Shown one piece after another: positions 7,988 through 16,657 of a DNA stretch of 64,000 bases; the first letter of the stretch is position 1, and every line of letters starts with the position of its first letter. The translations under genes were made by a program, and so were the position numbers. The notes under the pieces are model-generated. The model saw nothing but the letters and a program-made list of their open reading frames with translations, was not told where the DNA came from and searched no databases. Origin of the DNA: Bacteroidaceae bacterium (GTDB taxonomy: Bacteria > Bacteroidota > Bacteroidia > Bacteroidales > Bacteroidaceae). The stretch spans positions 1-64,000 of the forward strand of contig JAFZVW010000013.1 in NCBI GenBank assembly GCA_017617635.1, read 5' to 3'.

Positions 7988-9511
7988 TTATTCTACATAG
8001 ATCTTGTCGATGTAGAGGGCACCTGCCAGATTATTGGCAATTGTGAAGTACTTGGCGTTTGCATTGCTCAGGTCAAATACCTGGGTGTAAACCCTAAATC
8101 CATCAACCTCTTCATTTGTACTTGCCGGAGTAATTTCAGTTGTTGTTGGATGAGCCTCGTCACCTGCGTACAGGGTATATGAAGGATCATAGGTTGAAGT
8201 TGTTACAACCTTGAGGACGATGGTAATCTTCTGGATATTGGTAGGCCATGCGGTGCTGTTGAAGATAAAGCCCTGCTTGGTTGCATCGCTTGCGTTACCT
8301 TGGACTTGGATACCGCCACCGTTGTCATCTTTGCCCTTGCAGAGTTTTGCGCCCTTGAAGTCAACATTGTTCCATGTCCATGAAAGCCATGTCAATTCGT
8401 CAGCCACACTCTGTGAACCATAGCTGTTTGTACCCACGGAAGGTAGATTGGCAATAGACATATATTCGCTTGTTGTGCTTGGGTCGTCGTCACCTGAACT
8501 TGGATCGTCGTCGCCGCTGTCCTCTCCGGCTTCCAGGATGACTACGTTTGCATTCTTGATTTCTGCTGTTACAGCACCGGAGGTCTTGTTAACATACTTC
8601 GTGAGCGCACCGGTAATCTCCACCTTGGAACCCTTGACAAATGCGCTGACACCTTCAGGCAGGTTAGCCCAGTATGCTTCAAATACCTGGCCGCCATCCT
8701 TAGTATCTGCCATCCAGAATGTCTGCTGGTTGCGGCTGACACTACCTACGACTTCTGTAATGTAACCTGTTACGGTATATGTCTCAGTAGAAGTGGCTCC
8801 ATCAGCCAAATCGTTGGTCAGTTCAACGGCCTCGGCACAGGTAACGCGAGTACCTTCCGTAGGTGTCGGGTCAACATCGCCGCCTGCCTTTCCGTCCTGA
8901 ACAGTAAAGCTCTTGAGTTCGTAGGTTGCAGACTTTTCTGCGGGGGAGTAGAACCAGAATGCCAGGCGTACGTTCTCTTTGTTTACAAAATCTTCGGGGA
9001 GCTGGATGCTTTCTGTGTTGAATACGTCCCAACTGCTTCCTGTACGTGGAATGAGCTGGAGAGGAAGCTGGGTCCATGTGGACATCTCGGGTGCAGTACC
9101 ATCAGCATTTTCCTGATAGACATACAACTTGATGTGATCGGCATACTGGGGATCCTGGTTGTCGTATGCCAGGATATACTGGAATGAAACCACAACACCG
9201 TCTGCGCTATTTGAGGCTGTGTTCAATGCAGGTGAGATAAGCAGACCTTCGCACTCCTTGTTGGATTCTGTTTCTGCTCCGTCCCATTTCTGATAACCTG
9301 TAGCCTGAGTGTAGCTGCTGCCTTGACTCCATGGGTTGTAGAGACCATTGAGCGATTCGGTTGTCCAGTCGGTATTGAGACTTGTGCTATTATATGGCAG
9401 ACTGCCTGTGTTCCCACCAGGTACGGTGTACGGTGCGGGAACGTCCTCACAACTTGCCAGGGTAATTGCACCTATGGCAAGAAACATCAAACTTTTAAAA
9501 ATCTTTTTCAT
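7988..9511 (-). CDS. lipoprotein with choice-of-anchor J-like and OB-fold modules
   Basis: A 507-residue lipoprotein (lipobox LASC, Cys21). Residues ~40-205 look like a jelly-roll choice-of-anchor J domain. Residues ~225-330 look like an OB-fold of the YhcR type (TYTVTGYITEVVG...GSKVEITGALTKY), a fold often used for nucleic acids or small ligands. An acidic Asp/Ser linker (~333-347) leads to a second beta-rich C-terminal domain. It is the last gene of a receptor operon, 23 bases after the DUF5689 gene. The probable site is the cell surface; ligand unknown. The neighbouring secreted nuclease genes make nucleic acid a reasonable guess. Confidence 0.75.
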   Translation of the reverse strand: MKKIFKSLMFLAIGAITLASCEDVPAPYTVPGGNTGSLPYNSTSLNTDWTTESLNGLYNPWSQGSSYTQATGYQKWDGAETESNKECEGLLISPALNTASNSADGVVVSFQYILAYDNQDPQYADHIKLYVYQENADGTAPEMSTWTQLPLQLIPRTGSSWDVFNTESIQLPEDFVNKENVRLAFWFYSPAEKSATYELKSFTVQDGKAGGDVDPTPTEGTRVTCAEAVELTNDLADGATSTETYTVTGYITEVVGSVSRNQQTFWMADTKDGGQVFEAYWANLPEGVSAFVKGSKVEITGALTKYVNKTSGAVTAEIKNANVVILEAGEDSGDDDPSSGDDDPSTTSEYMSIANLPSVGTNSYGSQSVADELTWLSWTWNNVDFKGAKLCKGKDDNGGGIQVQGNASDATKQGFIFNSTAWPTNIQKITIVLKVVTTSTYDPSYTLYAGDEAHPTTTEITPASTNEEVDGFRVYTQVFDLSNANAKYFTIANNLAGALYIDKIYVE

Positions 9512-9534
9512 GATATATATGTATTAATTTGTTT

Positions 9535-10413
9535 TTATTCTTGTTCAACCAGGTCACTATTGGTACGCATCAGAATCTGGTATGTGCTACGATATGATGT
9601 GCATACACCATAGATTGTAACCTTGCCTGTTGGAATCGGGCGTGAAGCAAAATCGCTGTATGTGCTGGTGCGCAGAACTATGTCGGTGGAGTTCTTGGCA
9701 CCGGTAATATTTCGGTTTGCACAGTTATTAGAAAGCTTAACGCTGTTGTCATCCGGAGCCAGTGTCTGTGTGCCTTCGCCGGAGAGTGTAACATCCTTCA
9801 GTCGGACGATGCGGCCGCACAGCTGCTCTTTTCCTATGTTACCGTCAAAGTCGATGGTGTCTACTTTGGCAGTAACCTGTTCGGCCAGTTCGGGCTTCGT
9901 CAGGATGCGCATGCGGCCCTTCCAGTCGTTTAACTCCATACGGCCAATGCCGGCATTGTACAGGGTACCAATCTGTGCCATTTCTCCGTAGCCTCCGATG
10001 TAGGCTCCCTTCAGGTTAATCAGGATTTTCTGATTAACAGGCAGGAACGAGAACTGGTCACTGGCATTGATGCCTACGATAATACCGCCCGTCTCATCCT
10101 GTACAGAGATTTGCTTATAGATATTGCCGCCCTGGTCATTACCGTTTACGGCAACCTGAAGTTGAACATCGTCGGTAATTTCTGCTCTGCTGTTGTTTGT
10201 GATTATGTCCGCATAAGTCGTCTTCAGTTCGTTGATAGTAATAACCCTCTGGCCAGACGTCTGTGCTGTCTCGTCGTTATACACAATTATCTCGTTATTA
10301 CCGTAAGGCGGATTGTCCTTTATGTTATCGGGAGTCTTCCAATCCTCGTCCATGCATGAGGTGAAAGACGCAGCACCTATAACAAGTGCAAACAGTATAT
10401 TGAACTTTTTCAT
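9535..10413 (-). CDS. DUF5689 domain lipoprotein
   Basis: A 292-residue lipoprotein (FTSC lipobox, Cys20). The body has the DUF5689 layout: a TINELKTTYAD segment, then a beta-rich region (ISVQDETGGIIVGIN, QKILINLKGAYIGGYG) that resembles an OB-fold. The role of the domain is not established. It is the middle gene of an operon, 20 bases downstream of the TonB-dependent receptor and 23 bases upstream of the OB-fold lipoprotein, so it is probably the surface partner of that receptor. Confidence 0.8.
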   Translation of the reverse strand: MKKFNILFALVIGAASFTSCMDEDWKTPDNIKDNPPYGNNEIIVYNDETAQTSGQRVITINELKTTYADIITNNSRAEITDDVQLQVAVNGNDQGGNIYKQISVQDETGGIIVGINASDQFSFLPVNQKILINLKGAYIGGYGEMAQIGTLYNAGIGRMELNDWKGRMRILTKPELAEQVTAKVDTIDFDGNIGKEQLCGRIVRLKDVTLSGEGTQTLAPDDNSVKLSNNCANRNITGAKNSTDIVLRTSTYSDFASRPIPTGKVTIYGVCTSYRSTYQILMRTNSDLVEQE

Positions 10414-10433
10414 ATCTTTACCTTATATATATA

Positions 10434-12998
10434 TTAGAAACGGTAGTTGACGTTCAACATGAAATTGAAGCCCTGTGCATAGTACTTCTTGGGATTCTTC
10501 TCAAAGTTGTATGTTCGTCCGCTGATAGTGCCGTCGGCACCAACGCTGTAGTTGCTTCGGCTCTGCTCATAACCACCTGTTGTTATGCCGGTGTTGTTGG
10601 TTATATTGCACAGCTGCAGGTTTACGCTCAGCGGCTTGTGAGCAATGCGGAACTGCCTGCCGATGCTTGCATCGAGCATGAAGCCGCCGTTGCCACGTGC
10701 CTGATGGACATCGTCACAGCGATAGCGGCCATTGTTGTCAATATAGGCGTTGCGGTAGTTATTCTTATACCAGAGCTCGTAAACACTCTCCAGACGTGTA
10801 ACCGGAGTAGCACTCAGATAGATGCGGTCGTAGTAGTTACCGGTAAGGTTCAGATACCAGCCCTTGATGCGATAGTTCACACCCAGGCTTGCAACAGCCA
10901 GAGGAGTGCCGCCCTCGCGCACGCCGTCCATGTAACAACGCGAATACTGCATTGTACCCTTGTTAGACAGCATATAGTTTACATCTGTCTCGCCAATGTA
11001 CTTTGTGTCCGAGTAAGTACCTAGTGCAACGATGTCCAGGCTGCTGGTAATCTTGAACTTGGCACCCAGCTCAACACCATACGCATTCTTGGTGATGTTG
11101 CTCATGCTTACGTATGTGAAGCTTGCCTCGTTGTCGTCATAGAAACACTGCCACTCGGTGCCGTGGTAGCTGTGGTAGAAGTAACCGTTCAGGTTAAGGC
11201 GCAACCAACTGTTGTTGATGGCATATCCCAATTCTGCACTGACCAGTTTCTGGTTCTTCAGATTCAAGACAAAGTCGTTACACATCTCGGGGTTGATGAA
11301 TGCATCCTTGGCATGTGGAGCCTTGGCCTCGAGTCCTACGCCCATTGTAACGGCATGACCTTTGCCCAGGTTGATGGTGCTACCCATCTTGAAGCCTCCG
11401 TCAAGGAAACCGCCTACACCGCTCTTGCCATAGGAGTTGTCTGCAAACAGTCCGTTGCGCATGTTGCCATAGCGCCACATGCGGGTGCCGCCTATGCGTC
11501 CAGTGATGAAACTGTGACTGCGGCCTTTGTCCTTGCTGTATTGTGCATAGGCGTTGAATTTCTGTACATTGATATCGTAGTCATACCCGAAACGGTCACC
11601 CTCGTAGATGCGCTTGTTAGGATTGTTCAGGTCATACTGTACGCGAGGATCACTGTCGGGATATGTGCCAATGGCGTATGTGTTGACATTGTGGAAATAT
11701 TCACCGCCAAGCAGGTCCTTCATTGTCTGATAGTGATAGCCGGTACTGGTGTTCAACTGGATGCCTGTGCTCAGTTTCGAAGTCTTGTCAATATTCCAGT
11801 TGAAATTGCTGGACAGGCCCAGGGTCATCTGGTCGTTGTGACGGTTCTGGATATAATATATGGCATCGCTTTTGCTCTTGTTCAGCTGCGTGTTGGCAAA
11901 GTACAGTTCGTCGAACTTGATCTGACGTGCCTCCGTGCCGCTGGTCCAGTAGTCATAGGCCGTTTTCCATGCGTCATAATCCTTTTCACCAGTGCCGGCG
12001 TCCCATACGTCATAGTAGTATGAGGGGAAATTCTTCCAGTAGTCAGGAGCGGGGTTTGTGCCGCTGTAGTTGAGTTTGCTGCTGCTGTACTTCTGGTACT
12101 TGAAGAATGCGCTGGTAACCATCTTCATGTTGTCCTTGATGTTGAAGTCCCATGTCAGCATCACACTGGGAGCAAAATCGTTGACAATACGGCTTGCACG
12201 CTTTCTGCCGTCCTGATAACCCCAGTATGGGTTGTACTGGCGGTCGTTGGCCAGCCAGTATGCCTCGTCGGTGCTGGCACCCTGCTGTGCACGCTCCGTC
12301 GGGTTACCCCACGTTGCCAGGTTCAGCAGATGCTTATCGCCCAATTTCTTCTGAACAGCGAGGAAATAGGACAGGCTGTTGTAGAATGTCCCGTCGACAT
12401 AGGCTGTGCTCATGTTAGCCCATCGGTAGCCCACGGTGCCGTAGAAGGCCCATCCGTTCCTGGTCCATCCGCTGCCGTAGGAATACATGGCGCGTAATTT
12501 GTAGTTGCGGTTGCATCCACTGAGGGTAATCTTCTGGCCTGCTGCCATGCTTCCGGCACGGAAGTCGTAATTGGCGCTGCCGCCCAGGGAACTCATGGAG
12601 AATGTGTTGTCCTCGAACGGATTTACTGCATCCCTGTTGCGCGTGGCATCGTTAATGCCGCCAATGTTTGAGAACTGGAAACGTCCATTCTCAACATTGT
12701 TGACCTGCAGACCATTGATGTACACGTCGTTGTACTTGTTGTCCAAAGCACGGAACTTGAATCGTGCTGCACTCCATGCATAGTTGATGTTGCTGGTGTA
12801 GACATTGGATGCCGAGCCCACCTGGATAACATCGTTGGTCATGTCGTCGTCTTCTCCTAACTGTGACTCAGTCATGGTGAAGTCCATACCGTCATGATCA
12901 TCTGGAATGCTGTCTGTCTCTGCACTTGTAGGCGTCTGGGCGAAAAGCTGAGGCGCTGCCATAAGGGCCAGTGCAAGTAACTGAAGCTTCTTTCTCAT
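10434..12998 (-). CDS. TonB-dependent receptor-like outer membrane protein
   Basis: An 854-residue outer-membrane protein with a signal peptide ending LFAQ. The ATG at 12998 is chosen because the -7 element at 13035-13042 rules out the frame start at 13037. After an acidic linker, residues ~50-140 form a plug-like region (VYTSNINYAWSAARFKFRAL, SMSSLGGSANYDFR), followed by a long run of alternating beta strands with many aromatic residues that ends NVNYRF, the terminal-Phe signature of barrel proteins. I see no N-terminal carboxypeptidase-like domain, and it is not a SusC. It leads the operon with two surface lipoproteins and is divergent from a secreted EEP nuclease. Substrate unknown. Confidence 0.8.
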   Translation of the reverse strand: MRKKLQLLALALMAAPQLFAQTPTSAETDSIPDDHDGMDFTMTESQLGEDDDMTNDVIQVGSASNVYTSNINYAWSAARFKFRALDNKYNDVYINGLQVNNVENGRFQFSNIGGINDATRNRDAVNPFEDNTFSMSSLGGSANYDFRAGSMAAGQKITLSGCNRNYKLRAMYSYGSGWTRNGWAFYGTVGYRWANMSTAYVDGTFYNSLSYFLAVQKKLGDKHLLNLATWGNPTERAQQGASTDEAYWLANDRQYNPYWGYQDGRKRASRIVNDFAPSVMLTWDFNIKDNMKMVTSAFFKYQKYSSSKLNYSGTNPAPDYWKNFPSYYYDVWDAGTGEKDYDAWKTAYDYWTSGTEARQIKFDELYFANTQLNKSKSDAIYYIQNRHNDQMTLGLSSNFNWNIDKTSKLSTGIQLNTSTGYHYQTMKDLLGGEYFHNVNTYAIGTYPDSDPRVQYDLNNPNKRIYEGDRFGYDYDINVQKFNAYAQYSKDKGRSHSFITGRIGGTRMWRYGNMRNGLFADNSYGKSGVGGFLDGGFKMGSTINLGKGHAVTMGVGLEAKAPHAKDAFINPEMCNDFVLNLKNQKLVSAELGYAINNSWLRLNLNGYFYHSYHGTEWQCFYDDNEASFTYVSMSNITKNAYGVELGAKFKITSSLDIVALGTYSDTKYIGETDVNYMLSNKGTMQYSRCYMDGVREGGTPLAVASLGVNYRIKGWYLNLTGNYYDRIYLSATPVTRLESVYELWYKNNYRNAYIDNNGRYRCDDVHQARGNGGFMLDASIGRQFRIAHKPLSVNLQLCNITNNTGITTGGYEQSRSNYSVGADGTISGRTYNFEKNPKKYYAQGFNFMLNVNYRF

Positions 12999-13034
12999 AT
13001 TAGTAGTTGTTAGTTTAAGGTTTCTTGTCATACG

Positions 13035-13065
13035 CAAATATACAAAAGATAACTGTTATTTGAAA
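13035..13065 (-). promoter_or_regulatory. promoter of the TonB receptor operon
   Basis: On the minus strand TATATTTG (13042-13035) is preceded at 19 bases by TTTC (13065-13062), one mismatch from the -33 box. Transcription should begin near 13030, consistent with translation from 12998. Confidence 0.6.
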
Positions 13066-13117
13066 TAAATTCGTTAAAAAACTTTAGTTTAGCAATGTGA
13101 ATTTTATAAAAAAATAT

Positions 13118-13125
13118 TAACTTTG
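13118..13125 (+). promoter_or_regulatory. -7 element of the EEP nuclease gene
   Basis: TAACTTTG matches TAnnTTTG about 60 bases before the start codon. A weak TGTG lies 18 bases upstream. It is divergent from the receptor operon promoter, so shared control is possible. Confidence 0.5.
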
Positions 13126-13184
13126 CAGCGAGTGATAATTGGGGAATCGTCCCTAATGGTGAATATTTATTAAGGTATAGTACG

Positions 13185-14225
13185 ATGAACAAACTTCTTT
13201 TTACACTCCTGTGCGTTCTGTCAATCTCATCTGTATCTTTTGCACAAGGTCGTAAACTGCAGACACATGCAGTCTGCTTCTATAATCTGGAGAACCTTTT
13301 CGATACCCAGCATGACAAGGGCAAGAATGACTATGATTTCCTGCCCAACGGATCCTATCACTGGGATACCAACAAGTATGAGAATAAGCTGGCAAATATG
13401 GCCCAGGCATTGTGTGACCTGGGTACGGACAAGTGTCCTTATGGTGCAAGTATCATAGGTGTCAGCGAGGTTGAGAACGACCATGTCATGGATGATTTGA
13501 TGGCACAGCCTAATATGAAGAAGCGCGGATATCGTTATGTACATATCGAGGGGCCTGACCGTCGAGGTGTCGACTGCGCCCTGATTTATAATCCCAAGGC
13601 TTTCAAGCTGACCAAGTACTTCGACAAGCACTATGTCTACGAGAATGGCGACACTACGCGTCATACACGTCCTTTCCTGTGCGTGCAGGGACTTTTGGCA
13701 GGCGACAAGCTTACCGTAATTGTATGCCATTGGCCCAGCCGCGGTGCTGACGACATATTCCGTCAGTATGGAGGTCGTCAGGTACGTGCATTGACCGACA
13801 GTATTCATGCAGCTGATCCGGAGCAGCACATAATCGTTATGGGTGATATGAATGACGATCCGGACAATGCCTCGATGGCTGAGTGCCTGAAAGCACGTCG
13901 TGAGATCAAGGATATGGGTCCGGGTGACTTTTACAATCCATGGTGGAACGTACTGCGCAACAAGGGCAAGGGAACTCTGTCATATCAGGGAGGTTGGAAC
14001 CTGTTTGACCAGATTGTGCTGAACAACCGGCTGATGGAGCAGTACAAGTCAAAGGAATATACACACCTGACACTGTACGGATACCACATCTTTACACGTC
14101 CATACCTGTTGCAGAGCGAGGGCAAGTACAAGAATACGCCAAAGCGTACGACATCCGGAGGAGTGTGGCAGAACGGCTACAGCGACCATCTGCCTACGGT
14201 TACGTATCTGGTAAAGGCGTTGTAG
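13185..14225 (+). CDS. secreted endonuclease/exonuclease/phosphatase family protein
   Basis: A 346-residue protein with a signal peptide ending FAQ (about residues 1-21). The EEP fold motifs are all present: FYNLENLFD (metal-site Asn), GVSEVEN (metal-site Glu), VCHWPSR (His), GDMNDDP (Asp/Asn) and the final SDHLPT (catalytic His). Members cut phosphodiester bonds in DNA, RNA or lipids; the specificity is not readable. It stands alone and is divergent from the TonB receptor/DUF5689/OB-fold operon, suggesting the enzyme releases a ligand that the operon takes up. A repeat-filled spacer follows. Confidence 0.88.
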   Translation: MNKLLFTLLCVLSISSVSFAQGRKLQTHAVCFYNLENLFDTQHDKGKNDYDFLPNGSYHWDTNKYENKLANMAQALCDLGTDKCPYGASIIGVSEVENDHVMDDLMAQPNMKKRGYRYVHIEGPDRRGVDCALIYNPKAFKLTKYFDKHYVYENGDTTRHTRPFLCVQGLLAGDKLTVIVCHWPSRGADDIFRQYGGRQVRALTDSIHAADPEQHIIVMGDMNDDPDNASMAECLKARREIKDMGPGDFYNPWWNVLRNKGKGTLSYQGGWNLFDQIVLNNRLMEQYKSKEYTHLTLYGYHIFTRPYLLQSEGKYKNTPKRTTSGGVWQNGYSDHLPTVTYLVKAL

Positions 14226-14289
14226 ATGTACAATGTACGATGTTCAATGTACGATGTACGATGTTCAATGTACGATGTACGAGGTTCGA
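14226..14289. repeat. simple tandem repeat upstream of fba
   Basis: A run of imperfect units built from ATGTACGATGTTCA and ATGTACGATGTACGA fills about 64 bases between the EEP nuclease stop and the fba leader. There is no coding potential and no spacer structure. Similar simple repeats are common between Bacteroidota genes. Confidence 0.75.
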
Positions 14290-14329
14290 TTGACGAAATT
14301 CAGTTATATTAATTTATAAATTAAACAAA

Positions 14330-15328
14330 ATGACAAGTTACAAGGAATTGGGTCTTGTGAACACCCGTGAAATGTTCGCCAAGGCTGTTGCTGGTGGCTA
14401 TGCTATCCCAGCTTTCAACTTCAACACATTGGAGCAGATGCAGGCTATCGTTCAGGCAGCCGTAGAGACTAAGTCTCCTGTTATCATGCAGGTTTCCAAG
14501 GGTGCCCGCAACTATGCTAACGGTACTATCCTCCGTTATATGGCTCAGGGTGCTGTTGAGTACGCCAAGGAGCTGGGTTGCGAGAATCCTCAGATTGTTC
14601 TTCACCTGGATCACGGAGATACTTTCGAGCTTTGCAAGGACTGTATCGACAACGGCTTCTCAAGCGTAATGATCGACGGTTCTTCTCTGCCTTACGAGGA
14701 GAATATCGCCCTGACAAAGAAGGTTGTAGAGTATGCTCACGCTCACGATGTAACCGTTGAGGCTGAGCTGGGTGTATTGGCTGGTGTTGAGGATGAGGTT
14801 GCCAGCGAGGTATCTCACTACACAAAGCCTGAAGAGGTAGAGGACTTCAGCAAGCGTTCAGGTTGCGATTCTCTGGCTATCTCTATCGGTACAAGCCACG
14901 GTGCTTACAAGTTCACTCCTGAGCAGTGCACACGTGACCCCAAGACTGGCAAGTTGGTTCCTCCTCCATTGGCATTCGACATCCTGCACGAGATTGAGAA
15001 GCGTCTTCCCGGTTTCCCCATCGTACTGCACGGTTCTTCTTCAGTACCTCAGGACGAGGTTGACACCATCAACGCACACGGCGGTAAGCTGCCCGATGCA
15101 GTAGGTATCCCCGAGGATCAGCTGCGTGAGGCTTCAAAGAGCGCTGTCTGCAAGATCAACATCGACTCTGACTCACGTCTGGCTATGACAGCTGCTATCC
15201 GCAAGTACTTCGACGAGAATCCCGGTCACTTCGATCCCCGTCAGTATCTGAAGCCTGCCCGCGAGAACATGAAGAAGATGTACATCCACAAGATTGTGGA
15301 GGTATTGGGCTCTAACAACAAGCTGTAA
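14330..15328 (+). CDS. fba: class II fructose-bisphosphate aldolase
   Basis: A 332-residue cytoplasmic enzyme that splits fructose 1,6-bisphosphate into two triose phosphates in glycolysis and catalyses the reverse in gluconeogenesis. The Zn-site motif LHLDHGDTFE near residue 90, the EAELG segment and the phosphate-binding regions (GTSHGAYKF, IVLHGSSSVP, KINIDSDSRLA) are intact. Codon use is strongly biased, as expected of a highly expressed gene. It is a single-gene unit bounded by a strong terminator. Confidence 0.95.
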   Translation: MTSYKELGLVNTREMFAKAVAGGYAIPAFNFNTLEQMQAIVQAAVETKSPVIMQVSKGARNYANGTILRYMAQGAVEYAKELGCENPQIVLHLDHGDTFELCKDCIDNGFSSVMIDGSSLPYEENIALTKKVVEYAHAHDVTVEAELGVLAGVEDEVASEVSHYTKPEEVEDFSKRSGCDSLAISIGTSHGAYKFTPEQCTRDPKTGKLVPPPLAFDILHEIEKRLPGFPIVLHGSSSVPQDEVDTINAHGGKLPDAVGIPEDQLREASKSAVCKINIDSDSRLAMTAAIRKYFDENPGHFDPRQYLKPARENMKKMYIHKIVEVLGSNNKL

Positions 15329-15364
15329 CAGATAGGTTGTTGCAGGTTTTCCTGCACAAAATAG

Positions 15365-15402
15365 AAACAGTCCCCGGCGGCAATGCTTCCGGGGACTGTC
15401 TG
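15365..15402. terminator. terminator between fba and mrp
   Basis: ACAGTCCCCGG (15367-15377) pairs perfectly with CCGGGGACTGT (15389-15399) around an 11-base loop. It separates two converging genes and can serve both strands; the following stretch on the plus strand is T-rich. Confidence 0.85.
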
Positions 15403-15408
15403 TTGTTC

Positions 15409-16509
15409 CTATTTCTTAATTTCGACTATGCGGGTCTTTTCCTGCTGGATGTTGCGGCGGTCGGTTTCTGTGACGGTACGTGCAGCCATCTGTAGGAATG
15501 CCTGTGCAACGGGTGATGTGGCATCAAGCGAGATGGGGGTACCGTTGTCGGCGTTTTCGCAAATGCTTTGTACGACGGGAATCTGTCCTAACAGCGGGAC
15601 TTGCATCTCTTGGGCGAGTTGCTTGACGCCTTCCCTGCCGAAGATGTAGTATTTCTCGTCCTGATGTGCTTCGGGGGTGAACCATGCCATGTTCTCGACG
15701 AGACCGAGAATGGGTACATTGACCTTGTCGTTGCGGTACATGTTAATGCCCTTACGTGCATCGGCCAGTGCAACCTGTTGAGGTGTGGAGACAATAATAG
15801 CTCCCGTTATGGGCAGTGTCTGTACGAGTGTGAGGTGTATGTCGCTGGTTCCGGGAGGCGTGTCCAGTATGAAATAATCCAGGTCACCCCATGCAGCATC
15901 GCCTATGAGCTGTTTCAGGGCATTGCTTGCCATACCGCCGCGCCACAGGGTAGGGGTGGCAGGATCTACAAAGAATCCGATACTGAGAATCTTGATGCCG
16001 TATTTCTCAATGGGAATAATCAGGTCCCGGCCGTCGATGTTCTCGCTGTACGGACGTGCATCTTCGATCTGGAACATCTTGGGCATGCTGGGACCGAAGA
16101 TGTCACAGTCAAGGAGTCCTACGCGGTGGCCGAGCCGTGCAAGACTTACTGCAAGGTTGGCTGCTACAGTGCTTTTGCCTACACCGCCCTTGCCACTGGA
16201 TACTGCGATGATGTTCTTTACTCCTGGCAACAGGTCAGGCAGATCGGGACGCGGCGCCTGCAGGGTCTTGGTCTTGATCTCTACCTGTACGTCCTTGCTG
16301 ACATAGGCGTGTATGGCTGCCTCGCTGGCCTTTACGAGTGACTTGAGGAAGGGGTTGGTGGGCTTGTCGAAGATGAGTGTAAAGCTGACGTGCATGCCTG
16401 CAATGCGCAGGTCGTCCTCGACCATTTCCATTTCAACTATATTCTTGCCTGTGCCGGGATAGCGTACGGTGGCAAGGGCGTCCATAATGAGTTTGGGGTA
16501 GAGTTCCAT
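15409..16509 (-). CDS. mrp: Mrp/ApbC family Fe-S cluster carrier ATPase
   Basis: A 366-residue P-loop ATPase. Residues ~1-80 resemble the MIP18/DUF59 domain, and the MinD-like ATPase starts with SSGKGGVGKST (~105-114), followed by a DCDIFGPSMP switch region and ILDTPPGTSD. The family binds and delivers iron-sulfur clusters. The usual CxxC pair near the C-terminal half is not visible: the equivalent segment reads NMAWFTPE. From memory this variant occurs in other Bacteroidales Mrp proteins. Single gene, convergent with fba. Confidence 0.9.
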   Translation of the reverse strand: MELYPKLIMDALATVRYPGTGKNIVEMEMVEDDLRIAGMHVSFTLIFDKPTNPFLKSLVKASEAAIHAYVSKDVQVEIKTKTLQAPRPDLPDLLPGVKNIIAVSSGKGGVGKSTVAANLAVSLARLGHRVGLLDCDIFGPSMPKMFQIEDARPYSENIDGRDLIIPIEKYGIKILSIGFFVDPATPTLWRGGMASNALKQLIGDAAWGDLDYFILDTPPGTSDIHLTLVQTLPITGAIIVSTPQQVALADARKGINMYRNDKVNVPILGLVENMAWFTPEAHQDEKYYIFGREGVKQLAQEMQVPLLGQIPVVQSICENADNGTPISLDATSPVAQAFLQMAARTVTETDRRNIQQEKTRIVEIKK

Positions 16510-16553
16510 GTCTTGTATTCGGAGAAAATATGATTTCTTTGTTTATGTGGTTG

Positions 16554-16561
16554 CAAAAATA
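16554..16561 (-). promoter_or_regulatory. -7 element of mrp
   Basis: On the minus strand TATTTTTG matches TAnnTTTG about 45 bases before the mrp start. No clear -33 box is seen. Confidence 0.4.
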
Positions 16562-16605
16562 GAATAAAAAAACGAGAATAGTGCTATGCACATAAATAAA
16601 TAATG

Positions 16606-16613
16606 TATCTTTG
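16606..16613 (+). promoter_or_regulatory. -7 element of the esterase gene
   Basis: TATCTTTG matches TAnnTTTG 44 bases before the ATG at 16658. It rules out part of the longer frame that begins at 16631 only weakly, but the signal peptide also favours 16658. Confidence 0.5.
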
Positions 16614-16657
16614 CTGCACACAGATGCCAAATGTTTAATGTCATAAATGTTTGTATT

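Noticed and set aside
11163..12023. 286-codon plus-strand frame opposite the TonB receptor
   Set aside because: It is antisense to a well-supported outer-membrane protein and shows no signal peptide, domain or start context of its own.
12999..13184. Riboswitch or phosphate-regulator site upstream of the TonB receptor operon
   Set aside because: Only promoter elements were visible; no conserved riboswitch core or PhoB-like direct repeat was found.
14226..14289. Repeat run considered as a CRISPR array
   Set aside because: Units are contiguous, short and degenerate, with no spacers and no cas genes. The same holds for 1625-1670 and 25011-25131.
15601..16341. 246-codon plus-strand frame opposite mrp
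   Set aside because: Mrp motifs on the minus strand are complete; this frame is a shadow of its codon bias.
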